49,957 nucleotides of DNA from Winogradskyella sp. (lineage in GTDB: Bacteria; Bacteroidota; Bacteroidia; Flavobacteriales; Flavobacteriaceae): positions 1 to 49,957 of the forward strand of contig JAOEWO010000016.1 of NCBI GenBank assembly GCA_028383925.1. Direction: 5' to 3'. The notes under the pieces are model-generated. The model made no database searches, was not told the DNA's origin, and saw nothing but the letters and a program-made list of their open reading frames with translations. A program made the translations under genes and the position numbers. Positions 15,518 through 22,669 of this stretch are shown piece after piece (position 1 is the first letter of the stretch; each line of letters opens with the position of its first letter).

Positions 15518-16297
15518 TTAGTTTCCATTAAAATTCGGCTTTCTCTTTTCAATAAACGCAGTAACTCCTTCTTCGTAGTCGTTACTTTGTGCTGCAATAA
15601 TTTGCAATTTAGATTCTAATGCCAATTGCTCCTCTAAAGTGTTTGTCATTGATGCGTTATATAATTCTTTTATAAGACCTAATGCTTTGGTTGGCATATT
15701 GGCTAGTTTAGTTGCTAATTTATTTATCGTTTCTTCGAAATCTTCTAAAGATACACACTTGTAAATCATTCCCGTATTTTCGGCTTCACTTGCTGAAATT
15801 TTGTCTCCTAACATGGCCAAGGCTAAAGCTTTTTGAAAGCCAATCAATCTTGGTAAAAAGAACGTTCCTGCACTATCTGGCACTAAACCAATTAAACTAA
15901 ATGCTTGAATGAAACTTACTTTTTCGTGTGCAACCACAATATCACAAGCTAACGCAATATTTGCTCCTGCACCAGCAGCAACACCGTTAACAGCGGCTAT
16001 AATTGGTTTTTTAATCGAGCGAATTCTAGTGATTATAGGATTATAATGTTCTTCGAGTATTTTTTTGAAGCCAGGGTTTAATTCTGGGTCTATAACTTCT
16101 TTTAGATCTTGACCTGCGCAAAATGCTTTTCCGTTTCCTGTTAAAACGATTGCTCTAACCTCTACATTCGTCTCGCAAGCATCTAAAGTATCATGAAGTA
16201 AAAAAGCCATTTCACGATTAAAACTGTTAAATACTTCTGGTCTATTTAGTGTTATAAACGCTACTTTCTTTTCTATTTTTAGTTGGATTGAACTCAT
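15518..16297 (-). CDS. paaG: PaaG, 1,2-epoxyphenylacetyl-CoA isomerase
   Basis: 259-residue crotonase-fold enzyme. Oxyanion loops are GNGKAFCAGQDL and GVAAGAGANIALACD; LVPDSAGTFFLPR places an Asp where PaaG-type isomerases have one. It turns the ring epoxide into oxepin-CoA, the PaaZ substrate. ATG at 16297, 19 nt downstream of an ACACCCC repeat. The assignment to PaaG rather than PaaF rests on that Asp loop and on operon position. Confidence 0.87.
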   Translation of the reverse strand: MSSIQLKIEKKVAFITLNRPEVFNSFNREMAFLLHDTLDACETNVEVRAIVLTGNGKAFCAGQDLKEVIDPELNPGFKKILEEHYNPIITRIRSIKKPIIAAVNGVAAGAGANIALACDIVVAHEKVSFIQAFSLIGLVPDSAGTFFLPRLIGFQKALALAMLGDKISASEAENTGMIYKCVSLEDFEETINKLATKLANMPTKALGLIKELYNASMTNTLEEQLALESKLQIIAAQSNDYEEGVTAFIEKRKPNFNGN

Positions 16298-16315
16298 ATT
16301 GATATTCTTTTTAAA

Positions 16316-16347
16316 ACACCCCTAAAGTCCCCTCAAGGGGACAATCC
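16316..16347 (+). repeat. ACACCCC/GTCCCC repeat, single copy
   Basis: Perfect copy in the gap between paaD and paaG, 19 nt before the paaG start. Confidence 0.87.
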
Positions 16348-16367
16348 AAGTATTCAACTTTTAGTTA

Positions 16368-16868
16368 TTATTTCAAGCATTTAAAATAATCAAAAGGCTC
16401 TTGGCAATCATCACATTGGAATTGTGCTTTGCATGCCGTTGAACCAAATTGACTTACTAGTCTTGTGTTTTGAGATTGGCAGTTTGTACATTTTACGATG
16501 CGTTTTCCATTTAATAAAACGTCTTTATCTGCATCAGCGTCTAAAGGTGCTGCAATACCATAATCTTCTAATGCTTTACGTCCTCTTGGTGTAATCCAAT
16601 CTGTTGTCCACGCTGGATGTAGGATTAATTCGATTTTAGAGTCGTAACCTGCTTGCTTAAGCGCTAGTTTGATATCATCACCAATAACATCCATTGCTGG
16701 GCATCCGCTGTAGGTTGGTGTGATTTCAACGTGTACACTATTATTTATGATTATTGCAGAACGTACAACTCCCATATCCATTATTGATAATACAGGAATT
16801 TCTGGATCTGAGACCTCCTCCAATATTGGAACTAAAATGTTGTCGATGTTTTGTTCTGTTGTTGTCAT
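16368..16868 (-). CDS. paaD: PaaD, phenylacetyl-CoA epoxidase assembly protein
   Basis: 166 residues from ATG at 16868 (a TTG at 16877 is an alternative). N-terminal MIP18/DUF59-type domain (VSDPEIPVLSIMDMGVV, PTYSGCPAMDVI) followed by a C-terminal zinc-ribbon-like Cys cluster (CTNCQS, STACKAQFQCDDCQEPF, KCLK). PaaD helps mature the iron cofactors of the PaaABCE epoxidase. Normal length and position. Confidence 0.92.
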   Translation of the reverse strand: MTTTEQNIDNILVPILEEVSDPEIPVLSIMDMGVVRSAIIINNSVHVEITPTYSGCPAMDVIGDDIKLALKQAGYDSKIELILHPAWTTDWITPRGRKALEDYGIAAPLDADADKDVLLNGKRIVKCTNCQSQNTRLVSQFGSTACKAQFQCDDCQEPFDYFKCLK

Positions 16869-16923
16869 GCCTTTCAATAAAAAATTTCTTACGATGTTTT
16901 TAAGATTTCATTTCTCAAAAAAA

Positions 16924-16955
16924 ACACCCCTAAAGTCCCCTCAAGGGGACAATCC
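16924..16955 (+). repeat. ACACCCC/GTCCCC repeat, single copy
   Basis: Perfect copy in the gap between paaC and paaD. Confidence 0.87.
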
Positions 16956-16972
16956 ACCAAATCAAAAATTTA

Positions 16973-17728
16973 CTACCACTCCATATTTGGGTAGGCACGT
17001 TGCATGTATTGCAACTCGGCTAATAAATAACCCAAATGCTCTGTATGAATACCTTCTTTACCGCCTTTTTGGAAGTATTTAGACTCAGGAATTGTAAGTG
17101 TAGCTTCTTCTAAAACTTGATTGATCTCGGTATAATAGGCTTCTTTAAGTCTTGTAACATCTACACCAAAACCTTCTTCTACCATGGCTTTATCTGCCTC
17201 TGTTTGATGAAATAGTTCATCTGTATAGGTCCACAAATCATTAATAGCGTCTTGCATTTTCGCTTTACTTTCTGCTGTTCCGTCACCTAGACGCTTAATC
17301 CAATCTGAAGAAAAACGTTCGTGGTAACTTACTTCTTTCACACATTTGTTTGCAATTGCAGAAAGTGTTAAATCTGTACTTTTCTGTAATTCTTTAAGGA
17401 ACGCTAAATGATAGACATCAAATAGAAATTGACGTCCTAAAGTATAAGCAAAATTGGTGTTTGGTTGCTCTACGAGTAATACATTTTTATAGTCACGTTC
17501 TTTACGTAACATAGCGATATCATCTTCTGTTCTTCCGTCTCCAGCAATTTTTGCTGCATATTGAAAATAGCTACGTACTTGTCCGAATAAATCTAGAGAA
17601 ATATTAGTGCAAGCGATGTCAGTTTCTAAACTTGGACCATGACCGCAAAGTTCTCCCATGCGTTGGCCTAGGATTAGACTGTTGTCAGCTATCCCTAGGA
17701 TGTAGTTATATAAGTTTTGGTTTTTCAT
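16973..17728 (-). CDS. paaC: PaaC, phenylacetyl-CoA epoxidase structural subunit
   Basis: 251-residue ferritin-like subunit (E. coli PaaC 248). Recognisable blocks are LILGQRMGELCGHGPSLE, LFGQVRSYFQYAA and HERFSSDWIKRLGDGT. It pairs with PaaA in the epoxidase core and lacks the diiron site of PaaA. The start ATG at 17728 is 8 nt after a start-proximal hairpin. Confidence 0.94.
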   Translation of the reverse strand: MKNQNLYNYILGIADNSLILGQRMGELCGHGPSLETDIACTNISLDLFGQVRSYFQYAAKIAGDGRTEDDIAMLRKERDYKNVLLVEQPNTNFAYTLGRQFLFDVYHLAFLKELQKSTDLTLSAIANKCVKEVSYHERFSSDWIKRLGDGTAESKAKMQDAINDLWTYTDELFHQTEADKAMVEEGFGVDVTRLKEAYYTEINQVLEEATLTIPESKYFQKGGKEGIHTEHLGYLLAELQYMQRAYPNMEW

Positions 17729-17736
17729 TTTGAATG

Positions 17737-17750
17737 CCCATGGAAATGGG
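17737..17750 (-). promoter_or_regulatory. Start-proximal hairpin before paaC
   Basis: CCCAT, TTCC, ATGGG on the minus strand, 8 nt before the ATG. Relative to the E1 and paaZ hairpins the outer C-G pair is replaced by T-A, a paired change. Confidence 0.55.
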
Positions 17751-17765
17751 TAAATTTTTTAGTTT

Positions 17766-17796
17766 GACACCCCTAAAGTCCCCTCAAGGGGACAAT
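17766..17796 (+). repeat. ACACCCC/GTCCCC repeat, single copy
   Basis: Perfect hairpin copy between paaB and paaC. Confidence 0.86.
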
Positions 17797-17855
17797 TCTA
17801 AGTATCAAAATTTATTTTCAATTAATGAGATTAGCTACGCTGAACCTAAAGGTTT

Positions 17856-17871
17856 GTCTGCTTGCGCAGAC
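17856..17871. repeat. GTCTGC-TTGC-GCAGAC hairpin
   Basis: Perfect 6-bp stem right after the paaB stop codon, near an ATGAGATT motif that often accompanies this repeat type (compare 20816-20838). Confidence 0.5.
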
Positions 17872-17876
17872 ATTTG

Positions 17877-18158
17877 CTACATGTGTTTTACCTCGTCTGG
17901 TAATTCGTAAAATGTGGGATGGCGATACACCTTATCGTGAGCTGGTTCAAATAACTCCCCATTATTGTCTGGATTTGATGCTGTGATGTTACTTGATTTT
18001 ACAACCCATATACTTACGCCTTCACTTCGTCTTGTGTATACATCGCGAGCATTTTCTAGAGCCATATCTTCATCCGCAGCGTGTAAACTTCCGCAATGAC
18101 GATGTTCTAATCCGTTTTTACTTCTTACGAAGACTTCCCAAAGTGGCCAGTTTTTCAT
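17877..18158 (-). CDS. paaB: PaaB, phenylacetyl-CoA epoxidase subunit
   Basis: 93 residues, matching E. coli PaaB (95). WPLWEVFVRSKNGLEHRHCGSL and DMALENARDVYTRR are family hallmarks. It bridges the PaaAC heterodimers. The leader just upstream of the ATG consists of hexanucleotide repeats (18161-18184). Confidence 0.93.
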   Translation of the reverse strand: MKNWPLWEVFVRSKNGLEHRHCGSLHAADEDMALENARDVYTRRSEGVSIWVVKSSNITASNPDNNGELFEPAHDKVYRHPTFYELPDEVKHM

Positions 18159-18160
18159 GT

Positions 18161-18214
18161 GAATTTGAATTTGAATTTGAATTTGAACTCGAACCCAAAA
18201 TTGAATTTGAATTC
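18161..18214. repeat. GAATTT hexanucleotide tandem repeat in the paaB leader
   Basis: Four exact GAATTT units at 18161-18184, a degenerate stretch, then two more near-units at 18203-18214. On the coding strand this is CAAATT-like and ends 2 nt before the ATG, where ribosome binding takes place. Confidence 0.75.
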
Positions 18215-18264
18215 AAAAAAAGTTTTAATTGATATTTTTTATTCTTAAGTAATTAGCATTTGAA

Positions 18265-18293
18265 ACACCCCTAAAGTCCCCTCAAGGGGACAC
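18265..18293 (+). repeat. ACACCCC/GTCCCC repeat, single copy
   Basis: Copy between paaA and paaB followed by ACTACTCTTATGAATATTT, a tail similar to those at 15404 and 15502. Confidence 0.86.
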
Positions 18294-18318
18294 TACTCTT
18301 ATGAATATTTAAGGAATA

Positions 18319-19275
18319 TTAAACTGCTTCTTTTTGTTTTCTTTCTTGCTTCTTTTCGGCATGAGCCATCGCAGCATCACGAACCCAAGCACCTTCTTCC
18401 CATGCACCAACTCTTGCTTTCATTCTATGCTTATTCATTGGGCCATGACCTTTTACGACTTGCCAAAACTCGTCCCAATTAATTTCGCCAAAGTCGTAAC
18501 TTTGACGTTCTTCGTTCCATTTTAAATCTGGGTCTGGAATAGTTAATCCAATCAATTCTGCTTGAGGTACTGTTTGGTCTATAAATTGCTGGCGTAAGTC
18601 GTCATTAGATTTACGTTTCAGTTTCCACTTCATAGATTGCTCTGTGTGTATAGATTCTGCATCTGTTGGGCCTAACATCATTAAACTTGGCCACCACCAT
18701 CTGTTTAAAGCATCTTGTGCCATATCTTTTTGTTCTGGCGAACCGTTTGCTAGCTTCATCATAATCTCGAAACCTTGACGTTGGTGGAAACTTTCTTCTT
18801 TACATACACGAATCATTGCACGTGCATAAGGCCCGTAAGATGTATTACAAAGCGGCACTTGATTAATAATTGCTGCACCATCGACTAACCAGCCCACAGC
18901 GCCCATATCTGCCCAAGATATCGTTGGATAGTTAAAAATACTTGAGTATTTAGCTTTACCAGTATGCAATTGCTCATACATTTCTTCGCGAGAAATACCT
19001 AAAGTTTCGGTTGCTGAATACAGGTACAATCCATGACCAGCTTCGTCTTGTACTTTTGCTAATAAGGCGACTTTGCGTCTTAATGAAGGAGCTCTAGAAA
19101 TCCAATTACCTTCTGGCAACATCCCTACAATTTCAGAATGTGCGTGTTGCGACATTTGTCTAATGTGCGTTTTGCGGTATTTTTCTGGCATCCAATCTTT
19201 TGGTTCGATTTTTTCGTCTCTTGCGATACGTTCATCGAATTGTCTTTCTAAACTTCTAATTTGCTCTTCACTCAT
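18319..19275 (-). CDS. paaA: PaaA, catalytic diiron subunit of phenylacetyl-CoA epoxidase
   Basis: 318 residues (E. coli 309). The ferritin-like diiron ligands lie in [34 protein letters not shown] and AESIHTEQS. With PaaC, PaaB and the reductase PaaE it epoxidises phenylacetyl-CoA. A Lys/Glu-rich tail ([13 protein letters not shown]) closes the protein. The 415-nt gap upstream to paaE holds several repeats. Confidence 0.95.
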   Translation of the reverse strand: MSEEQIRSLERQFDERIARDEKIEPKDWMPEKYRKTHIRQMSQHAHSEIVGMLPEGNWISRAPSLRRKVALLAKVQDEAGHGLYLYSATETLGISREEMYEQLHTGKAKYSSIFNYPTISWADMGAVGWLVDGAAIINQVPLCNTSYGPYARAMIRVCKEESFHQRQGFEIMMKLANGSPEQKDMAQDALNRWWWPSLMMLGPTDAESIHTEQSMKWKLKRKSNDDLRQQFIDQTVPQAELIGLTIPDPDLKWNEERQSYDFGEINWDEFWQVVKGHGPMNKHRMKARVGAWEEGAWVRDAAMAHAEKKQERKQKEAV

Positions 19276-19291
19276 AATATTCTTTTTTAGA

Positions 19292-19322
19292 AACCTGTCA
19301 GGTTTTGAAAACCTTACAGGTT
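19292..19322. repeat. AACCTGTCAGGTTTT palindrome
   Basis: AACCTGTCAGGTTTT, G, AAAACCTTACAGGTT: imperfect stem, same family as 10090-10120. Confidence 0.65.
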
Positions 19323-19404
19323 AGAGTTTCAACATTTAATTTTTCTTTTTCAATATATTGTTTTAGCCGCTGGCTTTGGACCTTTAGCTGCTAGCTTTTT
19401 TAGA

Positions 19405-19431
19405 CCTCACAGGTTTTAAAAACCTGTGAGG
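19405..19431. repeat. CCTCACAGGTTTT palindrome
   Basis: Perfect 13-bp stem with a 1-nt loop; nearly identical to 10090-10120. Confidence 0.78.
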
Positions 19432-19437
19432 ACTTTT

Positions 19438-19587
19438 GCGTTAAGGGTTACTCATCCTTAGTTATTTTATTTACGAAATCGTGAATACTTCGTATTTGAA
19501 GCGACATCCTTTTTTGTTTTTCTCAAAAAAGATATAGCGGAAAGCCTGACGCTTTTTTGCTCCTAAAAGCAAAAAAGGGTAACGCCC
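19438..19587. repeat. GCGTTA...TAACGCCC palindrome, copy 3
   Basis: About 150 bp. Starts GCGTTAAGGGTTACTCAT like copy 1 and ends GGGTAACGCCC. Two internal hairpins are visible (TTTTTTG.../...CAAAAAAG and GCTTTTTTGC/GCAAAAAAGG). Confidence 0.72.
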
Positions 19588-19639
19588 AAATCATTATTTC
19601 AATTTATTTAAGGGTTAGTACTTAGTTTTAAGTAGAAAA

Positions 19640-19670
19640 ACACCCCTAAAGTCCCCTCGAGGGGACAATC
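19640..19670 (+). repeat. ACACCCC/GTCCCC repeat, last copy in the window
   Basis: Perfect stem with TCGA loop, 21 nt after the paaE stop. No further copies of this family were seen to the right. Confidence 0.86.
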
Positions 19671-19690
19671 CATACTTTCAAAATATTTAT

Positions 19691-20764
19691 TTACACATCA
19701 AAATCTACAACGACCTTATCAGTTGTTGGAACGGCTTGACAGCTGAGTACTAAATTTTGACTTACTTCTTTTTCGTCTAAGGCATAGTTGATTTTCATTT
19801 CAACATGACCTTCTTTTACTTCGCATTTACAGGTGCTGCAAACACCACCTTTACAAGCGAATGGTAAATCTGCTCCTGCTCCTAATGCTGCGTCTAAAAT
19901 GTTATCGTATTCTTTTGTCATGGTGAATGAAAATTCTTTTCCACCATCTACGATTGTTATTTCTACACCTTCTACATTTTGTTTTGATAGGCGCTCTGCA
20001 CGCTTAATATCTTCTTCTGAGAGTCCGGTTACGAACAACTCAAAGTGCACATTTTCTTTTGGTAAACCTGCATCGATTAAATAGTCGCTAACGTAGTTCA
20101 CCATTTTTTCTGGTCCGCATAAGAAAACGTCATTGGTGTCTGGTATGTCTATAAATGTGCTGGTTAACACTTTCATCTTTTCATCATCGAAACGTCCGTT
20201 GAATAACTCGATATCTCTTTTTTCTTTGGTTAGAAAATAAAAGATTTCGAATCTACCAAAATACTTGTTTCGAAGCTGTTCTAATTCTTCTTTAAAGATA
20301 ATAGATTTTGCGGTTTTATTGACGTAAAACAACTTGCATGTGGCGTTTGGCTCTTGTGCTAAATGTGCTTTTACCATGGAAAGTACTGGTGTAATACCAC
20401 TACCTGCCGCAAAAAATAGATAGTTTTTAGATTCGAGAGGTTTAACAGGAACTCCAAATTTTCCGCTTGGTGCCATCACTTCGATGTTATCACCTTGCTT
20501 CAGAATTTCGTTTATGTAAGTAGAAAACTTGCCTTCATTAATCAATTTTACAGCGACTTGCCACTTATTGTCTAATGGACTAGAGCATAATGAATATGAG
20601 CGACGCACGTCTTCGCCATTGATGTCTGTTTTTAGCGTAAGATGCTGCCCTTGTGTAAACTTGAACTCCTCTTGTAAATCTGCAGGAACATCAAAAGTAA
20701 CCACAGAGGTATCTTCTGTCTCTTTATATATATCTGCTACTTTTAAATTATGAAATTCAGCCAT
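19691..20764 (-). CDS. paaE: PaaE, phenylacetyl-CoA epoxidase reductase
   Basis: 357 residues. An FNR-like flavin/NAD(P)H module (RRSYSLCSSP for FAD, FFAAGSGITPVLSMV and VFLCGPEKMV for NAD(P)) is followed by a C-terminal plant-type [2Fe-2S] ferredoxin domain with cysteines in FACKGGVCSTCKC and SCQAVP. It passes electrons to PaaA. First gene of the paa operon after the putative promoter and operator at 20839-20875; a small hairpin lies 6 nt before the ATG. Confidence 0.95.
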   Translation of the reverse strand: MAEFHNLKVADIYKETEDTSVVTFDVPADLQEEFKFTQGQHLTLKTDINGEDVRRSYSLCSSPLDNKWQVAVKLINEGKFSTYINEILKQGDNIEVMAPSGKFGVPVKPLESKNYLFFAAGSGITPVLSMVKAHLAQEPNATCKLFYVNKTAKSIIFKEELEQLRNKYFGRFEIFYFLTKEKRDIELFNGRFDDEKMKVLTSTFIDIPDTNDVFLCGPEKMVNYVSDYLIDAGLPKENVHFELFVTGLSEEDIKRAERLSKQNVEGVEITIVDGGKEFSFTMTKEYDNILDAALGAGADLPFACKGGVCSTCKCEVKEGHVEMKINYALDEKEVSQNLVLSCQAVPTTDKVVVDFDV

Positions 20765-20770
20765 CTTTTG

Positions 20771-20786
20771 CCACGCCCTTGCGTGG
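20771..20786 (-). promoter_or_regulatory. Start-proximal hairpin before paaE
   Basis: On the minus strand CCACGC, AAGG, GCGTGG, ending 6 nt before the ATG, with the same AGATA upstream flank as the E1 and paaZ hairpins. Stem sequence differs, pairing is kept. Confidence 0.55.
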
Positions 20787-20815
20787 TATCTTTTAATTAT
20801 ACTTTAACTCACTAA

Positions 20816-20838
20816 TGAGATTCCTGCTTTTGCAAGAA
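20816..20838. repeat. GAGATTCCTGC...GCAAGAA hairpin
   Basis: TTCCTGC, TTTT, GCAAGAA: 6 of 7 pairs. Same general class as the start-proximal hairpins (GAGAT flank, short GC stem, T-rich loop), here between paaE and the operator. Confidence 0.45.
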
Positions 20839-20864
20839 CTTTAACTAACGCTTGTTAGTTAAAG
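20839..20864. promoter_or_regulatory. Putative TetR (PaaR-type) operator of the paa operon
   Basis: CTTTAACTAAC, GCTT, GTTAGTTAAAG: a perfect 11-bp inverted repeat with 4-bp spacer, typical in size for TetR dimers. It starts 4 nt downstream of a -7 box, so it would cover the transcription start of paaE. The TetR gene is next to it. Confidence 0.75.
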
Positions 20865-20867
20865 AAG

Positions 20868-20875
20868 CAAAGTTA
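20868..20875 (-). promoter_or_regulatory. -7 promoter box for the paa operon
   Basis: TAACTTTG on the minus strand, an exact TAnnTTTG match, immediately upstream of the operator palindrome. No -33 TTG was found at the expected distance. Confidence 0.6.
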
Positions 20876-20891
20876 ATAAATTTAATCTTAA

Positions 20892-21461
20892 CTATTTGTT
20901 AATACCTTCTATAAGGATTTGATTTAACGTGTTAGATAATTCTGAAAGGTTTATATCTTCTTTTTTTGGTATCCAAACATAGAGCGATCTTAATGTGGTT
21001 AATATAGAAAACATCATAACTTCTGGATTTGAATTTACAATTTCGTTAGCATCGATACCTTGTTTTAAAATGGCTCTAAAATCGTTTTCGTAATCTATTC
21101 TTAGTTTTTGGTAATAATCGCGTTGATCTTGCAAATGCATCCAATCGTTATTTAGGGATGCCATACCGTAGATATTCTGACTCGAAATTTTAACATGTAA
21201 CTCTATAATTTGTTTGAGTTTAGTTATACAATTTGTATTAGAAGACTGAATACGCCTCATGCCATCTGTAAATTCTTCTGCCAAAGCTATAATTATAGTA
21301 TTGAGTATGTCTTGCTTAGAACTTATGTGATTATAAAGACTAGAGGCTTTAATGCCCATCTCTTTTGCCAAGTCTCGCATAGTAACAGCACTGTATCCTT
21401 TTTCTTTAAACAGTTTTGCTGCGACTCTTATAATTTCTTGCTGTCTTGTTTCTGGCTTCAT
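20892..21461 (-). CDS. TetR/AcrR family regulator, probable paa repressor
   Basis: 189 residues. HTH at about 24-48 (VTMRDLAKEMGIKASSLYNHISSK) after ETRQQEIIRVAAKLFKEKG; the rest is the helical ligand and dimer domain. Its stop is 17 nt from the -7 box of the paa operon and an 11-bp palindromic operator, so it most likely represses paa until phenylacetyl-CoA binds, as PaaR does elsewhere. Ligand is inferred. Transcribed in the same direction as paa. Confidence 0.88.
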   Translation of the reverse strand: MKPETRQQEIIRVAAKLFKEKGYSAVTMRDLAKEMGIKASSLYNHISSKQDILNTIIIALAEEFTDGMRRIQSSNTNCITKLKQIIELHVKISSQNIYGMASLNNDWMHLQDQRDYYQKLRIDYENDFRAILKQGIDANEIVNSNPEVMMFSILTTLRSLYVWIPKKEDINLSELSNTLNQILIEGINK

Positions 21462-21591
21462 TTACTTTAGGTAATGCTTTTCTTAATAAAAAAATAACTA
21501 TTGCTACGCGTTGTTGTAGTCTTATTAAATTGAGATTCTGTAAATTTAAACAAAAAAGAGGTTATGCTTTTACAGTACAACTTTGAATAAT

Positions 21592-21605
21592 GTAACTTTG
21601 GTTAC
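21592..21605. promoter_or_regulatory. -7 box/palindrome before the rhodanese gene
   Basis: GTAACTTTGGTTAC: the TAnnTTTG-type box TAACTTTG (21593-21600) is embedded in GTAAC/GTTAC inverted arms, 44 nt before the ATG. Confidence 0.45.
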
Positions 21606-21648
21606 GTAGTGTTCTAAGTTATTTTAAGAATTTTGCTTAAAAATAAAC

Positions 21649-21960
21649 ATGATGGGATTATTTAATACTTTATTCGGAAAATCGACTAATAATGTTGCAG
21701 ACTACCTTACAAAAGGTGCTGTTATACTAGATGTTAGAAGTCTTAGCGAATATAACGGTGAACATATTGCTTCTGCTATACATATTGCTCTACCAGAGCT
21801 CAGCAATAGAATTGAAGATATTAAAAAGCTAAACAAACCTGTTATAGCTTACTGTGCAAGCGGAATGCGATCTGCGAGTGCAGCAAGTATTTTAAAAGCC
21901 AATGGTATTGATGCTATTAATGGTGGTGGCATTGGTAATTTGAAGCGAAAACTAGGTTAA
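21649..21960 (+). CDS. Single-domain rhodanese-like protein
   Basis: 103 residues. The active-site loop is CASGMRS with the catalytic cysteine after VIAY, and the N-terminal part AVILDVRSLSEYNGEHI is typical. Likely cytoplasmic sulfurtransferase, substrate unknown. Two adjacent ATGs (21649, 21652). Its end overlaps the convergent DUF4230 gene by 4 nt. Confidence 0.88.
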   Translation: MMGLFNTLFGKSTNNVADYLTKGAVILDVRSLSEYNGEHIASAIHIALPELSNRIEDIKKLNKPVIAYCASGMRSASAASILKANGIDAINGGGIGNLKRKLG

Positions 21961-22580
21961 TCTAAAATTGCTGGTAAATTATTAAGCTGACTAAAATCTT
22001 GAATAGGGGTTTCGTTGTAGACCAAAGTCCAACCTAAAGAATTGGTTAGAATAAGGAATTTTGAAAGTTCGCTAATCAGTCTGTTTTGCGCATTAGATTT
22101 TAAATCTGAAGCTTCAATCTTCTTCATTAAAGAAGTATTTACCGTCTTCTTAATAGCGTTATAATCTTTGGCTTCAAACGGATTTAAAAAATCGGCTTGT
22201 ATATCGTAATATTCAAAATCTGGACTAATTTTAATCTCCTCTTTAAGGATACTTATAATTTGAAGCGTTTTTGTGGTTTGATCTATTTTGTATTCAATTT
22301 TAGCTAAATCGTATGCAATTGTAACGTCTGCATTAACAATAACAATAGCCTGCTTTTCTGCCTCGAGTAAATCGCCAAACACAAGTTTAGAGTTTTTGTA
22401 GGTGAATACTTCGCTAAAATGTCCTTCGGTAACAACCAGCTTACCTACATTTTTAATCTGCTCTTGTATTAAATCGGTACTTTCTTTAAGTACTATTTTA
22501 TCACCTTGTTTGTCTCCACAATATTTAAAAGTGAATAAAACAAGTAAAGTTATAATGACCCCAAATAGTATCTTTCGCAT
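21957..22580 (-). CDS. DUF4230 family membrane-anchored protein
   Basis: 207 residues. One N-terminal membrane helix (ILFGVIITLLVLFTFKY) and an extracytoplasmic domain that resembles DUF4230 (LVVTEGHFSEVFTYK, IVIVNADVTIAYDLAKIEY). Function of the family is unknown. Convergent with the rhodanese gene, divergent from the amidohydrolase. Confidence 0.75.
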   Translation of the reverse strand: MRKILFGVIITLLVLFTFKYCGDKQGDKIVLKESTDLIQEQIKNVGKLVVTEGHFSEVFTYKNSKLVFGDLLEAEKQAIVIVNADVTIAYDLAKIEYKIDQTTKTLQIISILKEEIKISPDFEYYDIQADFLNPFEAKDYNAIKKTVNTSLMKKIEASDLKSNAQNRLISELSKFLILTNSLGWTLVYNETPIQDFSQLNNLPAILD

Positions 22581-22669
22581 AGGCTAATTTAAGTAAAATA
22601 GAACTTTATAACATAAATTAATATCTTTAAAGCTAATAAACTGAAATTTGAACCTAAACACCAATTTCT

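Larger units (their letters stand above)
19276..19690. other. Repeat-filled gap between paaE and paaA
   Basis: No gene seen. It contains palindromes at 19292-19322 and 19405-19431, a GCGTTA...TAACGCCC repeat at 19438-19587 and an ACACCCC repeat at 19640-19670. No TAnnTTTG box was recognised, so paaA is assumed to be read from the paaE promoter. Confidence 0.7.

Noticed and set aside
16720..17082. 120-codon plus-strand ORF opposite paaD/paaC
   Set aside because: Antisense shadow of two confident genes and a repeat; no independent support.
13890..19670. Regularly recurring hairpin repeats as a CRISPR array
   Set aside because: Spacing is hundreds to thousands of bases with whole genes in between and no cas genes; these are dispersed repeats.
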